Assembly (NCBI RefSeq): GCF_963676685.1
Contig: NC_092346.1
Location: 96,337,917 to 96,401,916 of the forward strand
Source of the DNA: Mytilus edulis
Taxonomy: Eukaryota; Mollusca; Bivalvia; Mytilida; Mytilidae
DNA: 64,000 nt
Direction: 5' to 3'
Shown: in pieces, positions 50,711 to 63,000 of the stretch
Layout of the letters: each line of letters begins with the position of its first letter
How positions within the stretch are numbered: position 1 is the stretch's first letter
The notes under the pieces: generated by a model
The model's database searches: none
What the model was told of the DNA's origin: nothing
What the model saw: the letters and a program-made list of their open reading frames with translations, nothing else
Made by a program: the position numbers and the translations under genes

Positions 50711-50894
50711 GCGGTAGCTTATCAATTGTACCCAGAAAACACACGGGGTTTTGAGCGGGACTTACATTTATTACTTATTTCCATGTTTTAGGGATAGTGT
50801 TTCGATTTCTTGGTTACTTCCCTGTTTTCAAATGACAGAGTCTTTATATTTTTGGAAAACTGCCAATGTATCGTCTTTAGGCAATCAGGCACCA

Positions 50895-50956
50895 TGTATC
50901 AAGTTGGCTTCAAGTGATAGAACTCAGAACGCTGAACTACATATTTATAAACAATA
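50895..50956 (-). repeat. Putative LTR remnant, right
   Basis: Partner of 45861-45921. It lies just upstream (in minus-strand sense) of the gag start, as expected of a 5' LTR. Copy-1 homology resumes about 70 bp further right. Confidence 0.55.
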
Positions 50957-51534
50957 GCTAAATTAAGTATTCAGACCTGGACGCGTGTTATAAATTGGAG
51001 TATTGTTACATTCACTACCTACGAACGCTTTACATGAGATTAGTACATGAAAGACATAACTGTGTTTTAAGCAGTCACATCAATAATATTTTACCATAAA
51101 CGTCTGAATATACGGCAAACCATTCACATCATGAATCATTTTGAGGAAGGGGCGAGACGCTGAGACAGTTAGTACAAAACCCTTTTTATTTATTTGGAAT
51201 ATACAAAAACAGATACCTTTTCTTATATATTTTAACAAAAAAAATGTATCTATATCTTTATACATCTATTTCACAGAGAACTAACATTTACATATATTTG
51301 TTGCATTACCTAAGGTTTAACTCATATCCTGTAATAATTTTAACATTTGATTCATAATGATATCATCAGCAACCTTGTCATATCTCATCTAGTGTTCTCA
51401 CCCTTTTACAGTGGCTCATCCTTACCATGCAGTACACAGTGATTGTCCCTCTCACACGATAAAACAATAAAATATAGTGTAGTAAATTATAGCATTTAAA
51501 ATCAATGACACACTTTTCGATTTTATCTGAATAA

Positions 51535-52786
51535 GGCCGTGTTCACATTGACCTAGACTCCGTGTTGTGTAAGTGTAACTCACACGTAAACTAAACAAAA
51601 TTACGTTCCCATTGATAAAACTCAATGTTTACATGTAGTGTAAATCATGTTTTGTCTACATGCAGTCGATACTCGATGTAGGCCTTGTTTAGATTAAGTG
51701 TACACAAAACTAGGCATTTAAAACATTAGTTTCACCGTGCATATTTAAGGAAGAAACGATTTTTAAATAAAATTGATATTTATAGCAATTATTTAAGAAG
51801 TTCTTTACAGAAATATTTGTCTCAACTTGATATATTTATTTGTTTTGTTTAGAAATAAAACTTAACGTAGCTTTATTAAGCCCTTATCAAGACCCAAAGC
51901 AGCATCATTGCTGAACACATAATTCATTTGAAAATTAAAGTCTTTCCGAATTGACTTAACTTGCACAGAAATATTTGCCACTGGTTTTTACTCAAACAAC
52001 GATTCACTCATAAAATTACTTAAAAAGTGTGAGGTAAATGTATTGTTTTTCTAGTATCTCGGATCCGTGAAATTACAATTAAAAAGTAAAAAAAAACATT
52101 ACCACCTCCCTTTGCCAAATACTTCTTGGAGAAGAAATACCATTTGAACAAACAGAAAAGATAGAAATATAGTGATCCCTAATATATCAATCCTTCTTCT
52201 TCGTCTGTAAGCACGCTGTTGCAGCCTACGTTTTCTAATGCTTAATCGAGACATCTTTAGTATCTTTAAACTACTGCAAATCATCAAAATGGCTTTCATA
52301 AAGAAGCAACCACTTAACTTCAAAAAAGGGGGGGGGGGCGGTATTTTGTTTATTTATTTGAGTCAGAATTTTTCCGCGTAAACGTTTTATTCCGGGTTTT
52401 TTTTTCGATGCTGGTAATCATTTTTTTTTCTTCAACATTTAACACTATAATGTATGGGGAAACTCTTGATTCAGAATATTTTTTATCATCTGTAGGACCA
52501 GAATTGTTTTCTTTATCCAATTGGGGTTCGAATTATTTCCATCCCCCCTATTTAGAGTCAAATGGTCGTTCCCTTACTGCTAGAAAAGTTGTCCGAAAAT
52601 GTTTCATTCGATTCTACGAAATGAACATTTAAATGACATAGAGTTTACAAATGTGAACAAATCTTATGTACAGGTAATTAAACAAGGTGTATAGATGTGA
52701 ACAAATTTAATGTGAAACCAATGTCCAGTTCATTAAACTAATTGTAAACAAGTTTACTGTACATGGAATTTGGTGTGAACACGGCC
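51535..52786. mobile_element. PIF/Harbinger-type DNA transposon, non-autonomous
   Basis: Ends carry inverted GGCCGTGTTCACA (51535-51547 and 52774-52786), flanked by TAA on both sides (51532-51534 and 52787-52789). TWA target duplications and such GC-starting TIRs are features of PIF/Harbinger. Copy 1 has no insertion at the matching place. Inside are only short frames: minus 52323-52099 with an Arg-rich run, and plus 52408-52632. No DDE transposase is recognised. Confidence 0.75.
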
Positions 52787-52837
52787 TAAGTGGCTGTATG
52801 ATGTGACGTGACAGGTAGTGTACTAGACATACATAAA

Positions 52838-52870
52838 ATCAAGGACGTATAACTAATATACGTCCTTGAT
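52838..52870. repeat. 33-bp perfect hairpin, copy 2 only
   Basis: 'atcaaggacgtat' and its complement around a 7-nt loop. Absent from the matching sequence of copy 1 (about 16100). Confidence 0.6.
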
Positions 52871-53508
52871 AAAATGCACCTGAATAAATTGTTTAACCAA
52901 TGCAGGTAGTATCACATTAACATCCTTATTATTAAACATTTATTCCGGTATAAATCACTTTTAATTTATTTTCAAATTAGATGGACACAAAGATAAAAGA
53001 AAAAAAAGGGAAACATATTTGTGCTAGATTAGTAAACTGTATATCATACAAGTGGTATCCTTTAATTCTTACCTATTTATAACTACTTCATTGACTGAAT
53101 CTTGCACTTGTGATCAAGGTGAATAGACCTATATTTTGAACTGCTTGAACTTTAAAAAAGGCTTCTACTAAAATATGGATAATGAATAGGGAACGGCAAT
53201 AACCTTTGCTCTCATTTCTTAAACGTATGTCGTTCCTTTATATCAATCTGATTACAATATTCTGTTCATGTTATCACGCTAATAACACCATGCAAAGATA
53301 TACATCGCCCCAGTTCTAAACAAACCATGTCTTTTTTTATATTCTTAAAAATTATCCCGAACGTCCCATTATGAGGATAGTTTAAAAGTGAAAAAGATTT
53401 AAAATATAAAATAATGAAAACCGAAAATGTAAACACACACTAAACGATATATCAAACACAGTATTTTTTAAATCTGTTTTTGTCTCTTTTCAACCAGTTA
53501 CATGTAAC

Positions 53509-54718
53509 CATAGATGTAATACCCATAGATGAAGTTCAACCCTGACTTCAAAGGTTCTATGTGCGTTGTAATGGCTTTCACACTTATCTGATAATGACAT
53601 GAACCAGTTGGTCATTGAGATGCAGATTGACAATCAAGACAATAGAAAACTGACAATTAAAACCTACTTATCTTAAAAACATGCTAAAAATCAGAAAGAA
53701 ACAAAATCAAAATAATAATTATATGTTTTATATTGACTTGATTATAAAAAATAATAATCGTTTAGATAAAACAATACTTCAAATTATTCTCGAAAAGAAA
53801 CTTATAAATGTGATTATTTTTTCTTTTCTTCTGTTTTCGTAATATTTAAATTTTCAGATTTTATATAAATTTGATTTCATCATTAAAATGTATGCTTACT
53901 ATATAAACAAGTTTATTGAAAATATACTTGTTAGATAACATTGAACAAGTGAAAATTATGTATGCTTCAAAAAATATTTTCCATGCCTTGTATGTTTTGT
54001 CATTTCACTAAATTATTAAAACTCTTTACTTATAAATACATATTTCATAAACATTATGAATTAAATTATTATAATTTTTGTAATTGTCCATAAAATATAT
54101 TTATAAAATACATCTATGATTTAGTAACTAACTTATTCTGTAAAATATAAAAATGATTTGAAAAAGACAATTTCTTTTCTAAAACTGTAGAAAAACTGAT
54201 GAAAAAAGGAAAATAATGTACTTTTTATTATTTTTTTCCCAAATTCGACGCAATTCGACACCTTCATGAAGCATATCAAAGAAAAGGTGTATTTTAGATG
54301 TTTAACAACATGCTATTCCCATTTTCAGGAACTTTCAGGAACATAGTTTTTACAAAATATAAAGAAACAAGCCTAAAAAATACATTTTTGAATTAAGTTC
54401 ATAATTTCCCTTGTAAAATGTGCAATTTTTGATCGATTTCGTCCATTTTTTGACCATTTTGTTTGTCTGTCCAGTGCGCTTAAAATAGACATAATTTAAC
54501 AACAGAAGGGACATAACTCGAGAAGACATTAAAGAAAATCTATTATGCTGTACTGGTCAATAAGATCAATAGATAAGAGATGTGGCTAGAGTTACTTGAT
54601 TGAGTACAACACACATGAAACATCAAAGACAGTCAATTTAGTCATGGTTCTTTTTATCTAACAATAGAGAACAGTGGGGAACTTTTGGCGAACTTTATCT
54701 ATGGGTATTACATCTATG
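53509..54718. mobile_element. 1.2-kb element with 29-bp TIRs, possibly P-like
   Basis: TIRs 53509-53537 and 54690-54718 start CATAGATGTAATACCCATAG and differ at one base. ATGTAAC flanks both sides (53502-53508 and 54719-54725), a 7-bp duplication. The interior is very AT-rich with no ORF that I can support. Copy 1 (about 18930) lacks the insertion. The CA start, ~30-bp TIRs and 7-8-bp duplication fit P-element relatives, but no transposase is present to prove it. Confidence 0.7.
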
Positions 54719-54870
54719 ATGTAACACAGTCTTACAACCTTCTACAGAACTATTAAAAACTTGGTTTCTCTAATGTTCTGAACCCACTTATTTATTGATA
54801 ATTTTTAAAAATAAAACGGATTGACTTAAATTGACTTTATTCCAATTTTTAGTAAAACCCTCGTTGCGAC

Positions 54871-54892
54871 CATAGATGTTATTACATCTATG
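54871..54892. mobile_element. 22-bp TIR-TIR footprint
   Basis: CATAGATGT at the left and ATTACATCTATG at the right: the two outer TIR ends of the 53509 element fused back to back. It is flanked by TTGCGAC (54864-54870 and 54893-54899). Copy 1 has a single TTGCGAC at 19076-19082 and no insert. It reads as an excision scar or an extreme deletion derivative. Confidence 0.75.
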
Positions 54893-55036
54893 TTGCGACT
54901 TAATTTAAAGTAATTTTATAAACCGTTTGTATGAAATTCACGAAGTGAACAAGTCCATTTAAATTGATCGAAAGGTTAAACCAAAGTTGAACTGTACAAA
55001 TCGTCTTTTCTAATTTTGTTAACCGATCTTTTTTAC

Positions 55037-57000
55037 TTGACTAAAAGATTTAGTTTTTCGTTTCGATTGCATTACCTTTTGTAATGGCATTTCATTATAT
55101 TATCTTATACTCAAGCCGGATACTTGCTAAATGTTGCACCGAGACCTGGTATTGGTTACACCTACAACATTTGGTTTGTAATTGTCTCATGGCAATCTTG
55201 TCACTATTATAAAGTATTTCACGATAACTTACTGAGTTGAAGTAAACTATCGTTTCAAGTGTTTCAAATTTTCTCATATTACTGTTTGTAGGTCTCCACA
55301 ATATAACAAGCCCTATATCGTTCCCGGTCCCTAGACAATAATAAAACAATCCATCGACAAAAATAATCAAAATACTTTGATATCGCAACATTTATTCGTC
55401 TTTTTCCGTCATCTTTCACCAATAAAAAATGACCGTCACGAAATGGCACACAAGTGGTATTAACCATCAATTAATCAATTATTCAATCAATTAATCAATT
55501 CTTCAGTGGCAACATAATCATTACCAGTACTTTCTGTGAAAACGTGTCAGGATCCTCCAATTGTAACAAACGAAATGAAGATGTTTAATAATCTTAAATG
55601 ACCACAATTAAATTAAACACGTTAACACTTTCTTATTAACGAAAATATTGTATTTTATCCAGATTTACTGAAATGTACTTTTACTATTGAATCATTGTCG
55701 TCCTGTATATTTTTTACTGACAGCATTTCCAAATCAGTGACATCGCACCAATTACGATGAACGAAATAGTATACAAACTTGGAAGGAAGATATCATTTAT
55801 AAACATATCGAATGCATGGGTAATTTAAACAAAAATAATCATCAATCTACAATCTTATGAATGATACATACAGTTTAAAGTTCAAAGCTCGAGATATATT
55901 TAGAGTAACACTTTAAAAACACAGACCTAGTAAGTGTTTGATTTGAATTAAGTGTAATTAAACCATATCAATTTTTAAGTATTCGTTTGTATCGCTGTTT
56001 CTGGTTTTATTTTGCAATGTTTGAATGCGCCTCTTGAACCTTCTATGGAGTTTCTTAAGCAAAGAAACCCATTTGTCACAAATGATCAGACAACGCATAA
56101 TTATGTTATACTTTTTAATTTCATATTGTTGAATCAATTACACGTCATATCAACAGAGTTTAATAACGCTACAAGTAAAACGAACATAGCACTTCATGTT
56201 AGAATAAAGCGAAAGACCTTGTCTAGCTCTTTGATATGGCAACTCTAAGTTTGTCACACTTTCAACATGTATAATTATGACAGATTTTGTATATGGAAAC
56301 ATAATGATCAATAAAATTATAGACTGAGGTTACTTTGATACAAATCTAGTAAATAAGATATCTATAGTTACTTAGACACTTAGACACATAACGAGTAAAT
56401 CAGATATATATGGTTAATGATACATAATTACTAGCAATCAGAACGATTAATTAAGATATCCTTGATGTGTATGAAACAGAACGATTAACTAAGATATCCG
56501 TTTTGTCTATAATACAGAATGAGTAATTAAGATATCCGTGATGTCTATAACACAGGACGAGTAATTAAAATATCCGTGATGTCTATGAAACAGAACGATT
56601 AATTAAGATATCCGTGATGTCTATGAAAAAGAACGATTAATTCAGATATCCGTGATGCCTATGATACAGAACGAGTAATAATTAAGATATACGTGATGCC
56701 TATGATACAGAATGAGTAATTAAGATATCCGTGATGTCTATGAAACAGAACTATTAACTAAGATATCCGTTTTGTCTATAATACAGAATGAGTAATTAAG
56801 ATATCAGTGATGTCTATGAAACAGGACGAGTAATTAAGATATCCTTGATGTCTATGATACAGAATGAGTAATTCAGATATCCGTGGTGTCTATGAAACAC
56901 AATGGATAAACAAAATGTCTAATATTTTAGGAAACATAATAAGTAAATGAGCTATATAAGGTTACTCGGAAACAAAATGAGTAAAATAAGATTTCAGTAG
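55037..57000. other. Intergenic DNA with 38-bp minisatellite
   Basis: From about 56330 to 56960, some 14-15 diverged units of 'gagtaattaagatatccgtg' plus 'atgtctatgaaacagaac' (period near 38 bp). Two overlapping minus-strand frames at 55095-55470 are not recognised. Otherwise no feature is seen. Confidence 0.65.
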
Positions 57001-57003
57001 TTG

Positions 57004-60000
57004 CTAGGAAACACAAGAAACCATTGGTGAGTTTTCTGTTGATACGTTTTTTTGGTGACGACAATGAAACTTAAAACGGTTATTCAAACGTTTATCAAAT
57101 CTTTGAAAATGGTCATATCCTGAATGGTCCACAAAACAGTTACACTGTCGTCGCACTTCTACAGTTTGGTTTGACGTCTTCTTTGTAATTTGGCTACTTG
57201 ATTTGTCTGATTCTAAATCTATCACACTGATTATGTTTTGTGTTGGTTTTACTTTTTTAATATGATCAGTTTTATTACACAATGTCCATTCTATATAGTA
57301 TATAACAGTAAGAAGAAGACCGATTAAGAGTCCAGTGAAACCACTTATTAATGTGTACGATTTCCTCTTGATTGGTGATAATGTACTGATATGACAAGAA
57401 CATTCACTGTATTCCAAATCAGTACAAACCTAGAAAAAAAAAGATAAGTTAAGTTAAAACCACGATTCAGTTAGAATTCCAATATGCAGCATAACTTTAA
57501 AATGTCAATTTACAGATATGCCATTGGTTTTAAAAAACATTGCAATGAAAATGGCATATCTCTTAAAATGTGATGTTCAATAGTTGTAGTTTATTGTTAT
57601 GGTTCATAAGTGTTTCTCGTTTTTTTACATAGATTAGACCGTTGGTTTTCCCGTTTGAATGGTTTTTTACACTAGTATTGTTTTGGGGCCCTTTATAGTT
57701 GGCTGTTCGATGTGAGTCAAGGTTCCGTGTTTAAGACCGTACTTTGACCTATAATAGTTTACTTTTATAAATTGTGACTTGGATGGAGTATTGTCTTATT
57801 GGAACTCCTACTACATCTTCTTATATCTAATTAATACTAAAAATCTAACATTGTGCGCGATTGTGATGGATATCTTTTACAAATATTATCTTCATGAATC
57901 TGTAATAATCTTTTTGTGAGATGGAGATTTTCTTACAAAGCAATCATGGAAAGTTATAGTAAATAATACGGTAGACAAAGTACAAACTGACGGATGCACT
58001 CGTCGCATACAAAAAGACAATAACTTTTCTCGTTTTTGAAATATTGACCTCTCGGTCAACGTCCCTAATTTCTGAAAAAGCGCAAAATCATCACGAGAAA
58101 TCATAAACGCATATTTCATAACATAATTATTAACTGACATCCCTAATAACACGGGACGCACTTGCGAGCTATGCGGCAGACCATTTCTAAATATATACAT
58201 ACATGCGTCTTGTCAATCAATCAGAGATATATGGTGAGATCTCAATATTCAATATCGATACTGACAGTTTTTTCAATCTTTGCCACGTACACGTTGTACT
58301 CTGTGTTGCTGAGTATAGCAGAATTACGAGAGAGAGGATACGATAGCGTGTTAGTATATGAACTTTCGTTAGTCCGAAGATTTTTTTCCAAATGTTCTTT
58401 TGGTAATATACTATAGTTATTGTAATATTGTATTGTGTTGCCTGTTTTGTAAACTTTTGTAATTTCATCTATGAACAGATATGTTGTTCATCGAATCTCT
58501 TGATAGAGGAAATAAAGAAATGAATGAATGAAAGTACCATCTCAAATAACACATCCTCTCCAAGCTTAAATGTAGACAGAAGAATAGAAGTAAAATTATG
58601 AGGAATTAATAGAACATATGAGTTCATTACCTATAATGCAATAGGCAGGATTAAAATTGACAAAGAGGAGCAAAACCTAACGAGAAATCTGACAATAAAA
58701 GTGTGACCTGAAATAATGAGTAACAAATAATTTCTATATGAAAAGTTCTCCTGTCCCAAATTTAAATATTCTTCGTGATTTTGTAACAACTTGTTGATTG
58801 TAATTGATTCTGTTTTTTTTTTATATTTCCTTCTGACAAAGAATTTAACCAAATGAATAAAAGGAAAGAATATAAAAAAGTGGTCATAAGCAGCTACAAA
58901 TCAAAAAAAGATAAACAACAGATCTTAACACAAAGAAATATTCCCCACAACGTTAAAAGCAAATGCTTCATAAAAAAGAATACAAAATAAAAGGTCAATC
59001 TTCACTCATATAGTTTATATGTACGTGATACAGAGGAAAAAATACTATGATAAAATCTTACTTCTGTCCTGTTTATTTCCTTAAATTCACATCTATCGCC
59101 ATGCCAGGGATAACGACATTGGCATGTATAGCTTTCCATTCCATTGATGCAGTCACCATCATGTAGGCATGGGGATGAAGAGCAATGGTCTATCCCTAAA
59201 ATATCACAACGTTATAGTAATATTTAATGAATGGCTGTTATTTATTTAAAATTTATTGAACCATAAAATTAATTTTTGACTCTTCACATTGATTAATCCG
59301 CGAAACGTACACAGTTGTTTGCGTATGAATACACAACGTTAGACTGGGCGTTTCGCCATAAAAATTGATAACATTGAAAATAAAGCTAATTCTTTTAACC
59401 AATCAGAAGACAGTAAATACACCAAATTTATTTATTTTAGCATAACTTAGTTTATTTCACTTGACTGGACGGAGTTTAACCTTTTCTTTGCCATACGGCC
59501 TATCCGGCCTGTCAAAAACACTACCGTTGAGTGCCACGCTGAGGCCCAAAGACCAACGGAATTTTTAAAATTACATAATAATATTTATGACGTCATAAAG
59601 TGGAGTGCTCGATTAGGAAAATGGCCGGTGTCAATTTGCCACCAGAGGAAGACGAAGAACCTGAATTTAATATAAACCAGCTGGGACCAATAAGAATGCC
59701 AGATACAAACTCACCGCCAATTGCATATTTTTATTTATTGTTTTCCATTGGTCTGATGAAAGAGTTTGTGAGAAAAACAAACAGGTTGGTTTTAGGAAAA
59801 ATCTGTATTTCTACAAATATTGATAATGTTCATTATTAAAACTAATTGATCAGTTTTATAAGAAATAACCTGACGAAAAAAGAATAGTTTCCTTCTTTTA
59901 AGTTCTAAGAAGGATTTATCAGTAAATTCAATTGACGTGCGCTGTAAGCAAGCGAGCGCACCTGATAGCTTGATTCATGTTTGAAACTCTTTATTTTACT

Positions 60001-63000
60001 CTATATTTTCCGATAATAAAAGAAACGTCACCGTTGTTAAGTTTGGGAAAGGTTTTTTTTTATGTATACTAACAAAATTACCAAGAACTTTAAATTTCCC
60101 TGTACCAACTATAAATGTTCGCTTTTTAAGGGCATACGATACAGTTACACGGAAGGTAATGACGTTGCTAACGTAAATTGTTATTTTCGCGACGTCAAAC
60201 TATGACTTATCGAAAAAAGATTCAGTTTTCGACTGATTTTTATCATTCAAATGTATTTATATTAACTTGAAAATGAGTTCATGGACCCTCTTTTTTAAAA
60301 TGACATTTGGTTTGTTTACGCGAGAAGATTATGTGTGCCAATTTTCATGAAAACGTAAATAGTGCATTTTTTAAAATTTGATAAATATGAGTTTTTCTGA
60401 ATAAAAAATGTATAAACGTTTAGAATACCTATGAAATACAGAAATTACAAATTATCTAACAAAAAACAATTTGTGTTTATCTTTTAAAACAAAAAAGTTA
60501 TGTCTTTGAAATTCTTTCAAAAGAGAAAATACGAATTTTGAGCAAATATACAAAATTTCGACCTCATTTTACTAAAAAAAAAGTAGCACATGAAGGTATA
60601 TCTTTTATTACATATTTGATTTAATTAGGTGAAAAATAGTCTATATGGAAATTTTTATCAAAATGTAAATACAGGATCAAAACCGTATCGTATGCCCTTT
60701 AGCCCAGTTTATCTATACACAGGTTTGTCGGGATAAACTCATCAATGAAGTGATTAAGTGATTCGTACCGTACACTCAGTTCATTTGTATATCCATTTCA
60801 GTGGCGGATCCAGGGGGGGGGAGGGTTCCGGGGTGCGCACCCCCCCTTTATTTTTGCCGATCAATGCATTTGTATCGGGACATATGTTTTGCACCCCCCC
60901 CCCCCTTTGCCCTGGGTGCCCTGGGTTAGCACCCCCCTTTCGAAAATTCCTGCATCCGCCCCTGCATTGATTTGTTTTACACTGATAGGTGATTAAAAAT
61001 AAATAATAATTATAACGGTCTTCATCCTTATCACACACATCTTCAAATTTACTTGTGCAAATTAAAACGTATGTTCCGCCCGACCAGTTGAAACAACATT
61101 GGTAATATTCAATATTTAAATAACACAAAGTAAAATCACTATATATATCCAAAGACATATATGTCTCTGATATATCTTAACTAAAATGTCACTTGCTGTT
61201 ATAATTGTAACGATCGCTTCTGTAAATAAACAGTTAATGTTAAATTACTTGAAATACTAATTTTTTCCCACCTCCTGGTAAATATAGCATTAGCATATTT
61301 TATTGTTTTATTTGGATATTAATTTTCATCAACCGTTTCATTGCTTTAAATTTCCCCCTCTTGTTCTGTTTACATTTGTAACCCTGAAACTCGTGTATCA
61401 GGTCCTAATTTATAAGCGTGGTAACTTTGGAGTTTTATTATCACAATTTTGAGTAAAGGTTTTATTCATTTATATTTTACTGATTTTATTTATATTTGAT
61501 CAGGTAACATAAAAATTTAGAATATGTTGTATAAACGCCGATTAGAATACTCTCTACCAGAGACCAAAATGACATAGAAGTTAACAACAATAATTCACCG
61601 TAACGCATAGTAAGCTATATTAAACGGCCTGAAATCAATTCAAAAGAGAGCCAGATTAAGCAATAAAATACCCTAGCAAAAACACAAACGACACAAAAAA
61701 CACATTGGCACAGAATGAGACAAGAAGTATCCATTTTTATTTTTGAATATTATTTGTAACATGTTTTCGTCGTTTCATTTCATTATTAATCGACGTATTA
61801 TTGCTGGTCACTTTAAGGTCTGTTCATAAGAAATTCTTCCAAATTTGACCATTCAGTAACTTTTTTCACAATTGCCTTCCTTATAGTCATTAGTACATTG
61901 ACAGTTAAACTAACTTGTTATTTAATTGTCTCCAGTCTTCCAATTTTGACAGTTACACTTACTTTTTTTCACAGTTATTTCCCTTGGAACCATTAGAACA
62001 TTGACAGTTATACTTACTTTTTTCACAGTTATTTCCATTGGAACCATTAGAACATTGACAGTTATACTTACTTTTTTCACAGTTATTTCCCTTGGAACCA
62101 TTAGAACATTGACAGTTATACTTACTTTTTTCACAGTTATTTCCCTTGGAACCATTAGAACATTGACAGTTATACTTACTTTTTTCACAGTTATTTCCCT
62201 TGGAACCATTAGAACATTGACAGTTATACTTACTTTTTTCACAGTTATTTCCCTTGGAACCATTAGAACATTGACAGTTATACTTACTTTTTTCACAGTT
62301 ATTTCCCTTGGAACCATTAGAACATTGACAGTTATACTTACTTTTTTCACAGTTATTTCCCTTGGAACCATTAGAACATTGACAGTTATACTTACTTTTT
62401 TCACAGTTATTTCCCTTGGAACCATTAGAACATTGACAGTTATACTTACTTTTTTCACAGTTATTTCCCTTGGAACCATTAGAACATTGACAGTTATACT
62501 TACTTTTTTCACAGTTATTTCCCTTGGAACCATTAGAACATTGACAGTTATACTTACTTTTTTCACAGTTATTTCCCTTGGAACAAATAGAACATTGACA
62601 GTTATACTTACTTTTTTCACATTTGTGTCCCTTGGCATCATTAATATATTGACATTTATACTTACTTGTTTCACAGTTGTTTCCCTTTGAATCATTAGTA
62701 CATTGACATTTGTACCCGTCAACCAAGTCTATACAAGTACCATTGTGTTGACAAGGATCACTGACGCAATCGTCTATATCTTTTTAAATATAACAAATCC
62801 ATATTTATGTAACACAAATGGAACGTGTTTTTTTTAAAATTTGCATTTAACTAAAATACGAAATAAGACTTGATATGTAAAAATATTACATACACTACAG
62901 TCTAGGGTTGGAGTGATTGTTGAAGCCTTTTCTTAAACGTTTAACCCACGGCATTTGTATGTACCTGTTCTAAGTCAGGGAACTGTTGGTGAAGTTCATT

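Larger units (their letters stand above)
46330..50740 (-). mobile_element. Ty3/gypsy LTR retrotransposon, decayed
   Basis: Minus-strand order gag (50700-50220), Cys/His knuckle (about 50080-49930), protease (about 49790-49650), RT (49380-48620), a scrap of RNase H (about 48600-48530) and integrase (47290-46600). This is the gag-pro-RT-RH-IN order of gypsy elements. Many stops and shifts and an internal RNase H deletion make it dead. It is interrupted at about 47500-48150 by a plus-strand retroelement tail. Confidence 0.85.
19195..55036. repeat. Segmental duplication, copy 2 (inflated by insertions)
   Basis: Homologous blocks in order with copy 1: 19195-19370, 23302-23367, 24948-25130, 29440-29895, 35285-35470, 35840-37040, 37045-41670, 42360-42620, 43400-43550, 51030-51370, 51405-53260 and 53300-55036. 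The gaps between blocks are transposons and repeats listed separately. The right end matches copy 1 up to 'gttaac' (19192-19197 / 55018-55023). Confidence 0.8.

Noticed and set aside
55095-55470. Overlapping minus-strand frames (VPFRDGHFLLVKDDGKRR; FVDGLFYYCLG)
   Set aside because: A possible acceptor lies between them and the sequence looks protein-like in places, but I recognise no family and no consistent exon structure.
57892-58200. 102-codon minus frame in the EGF intron
   Set aside because: Not recognised, no splice sites matching the phases of neighbouring exons, non-ATG context.
60781-61158. 125-codon minus frame
   Set aside because: Its lower half is the G/C-tract repeat at 60795-60965; no start context or homology.
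62001-62690. Plus-strand 229-codon frame with TVILTFFTVISLGTIR repeats
   Set aside because: Antisense shadow of the 54-bp EGF array; the minus strand explains all the signal (Cys spacing, splice donors, phase).
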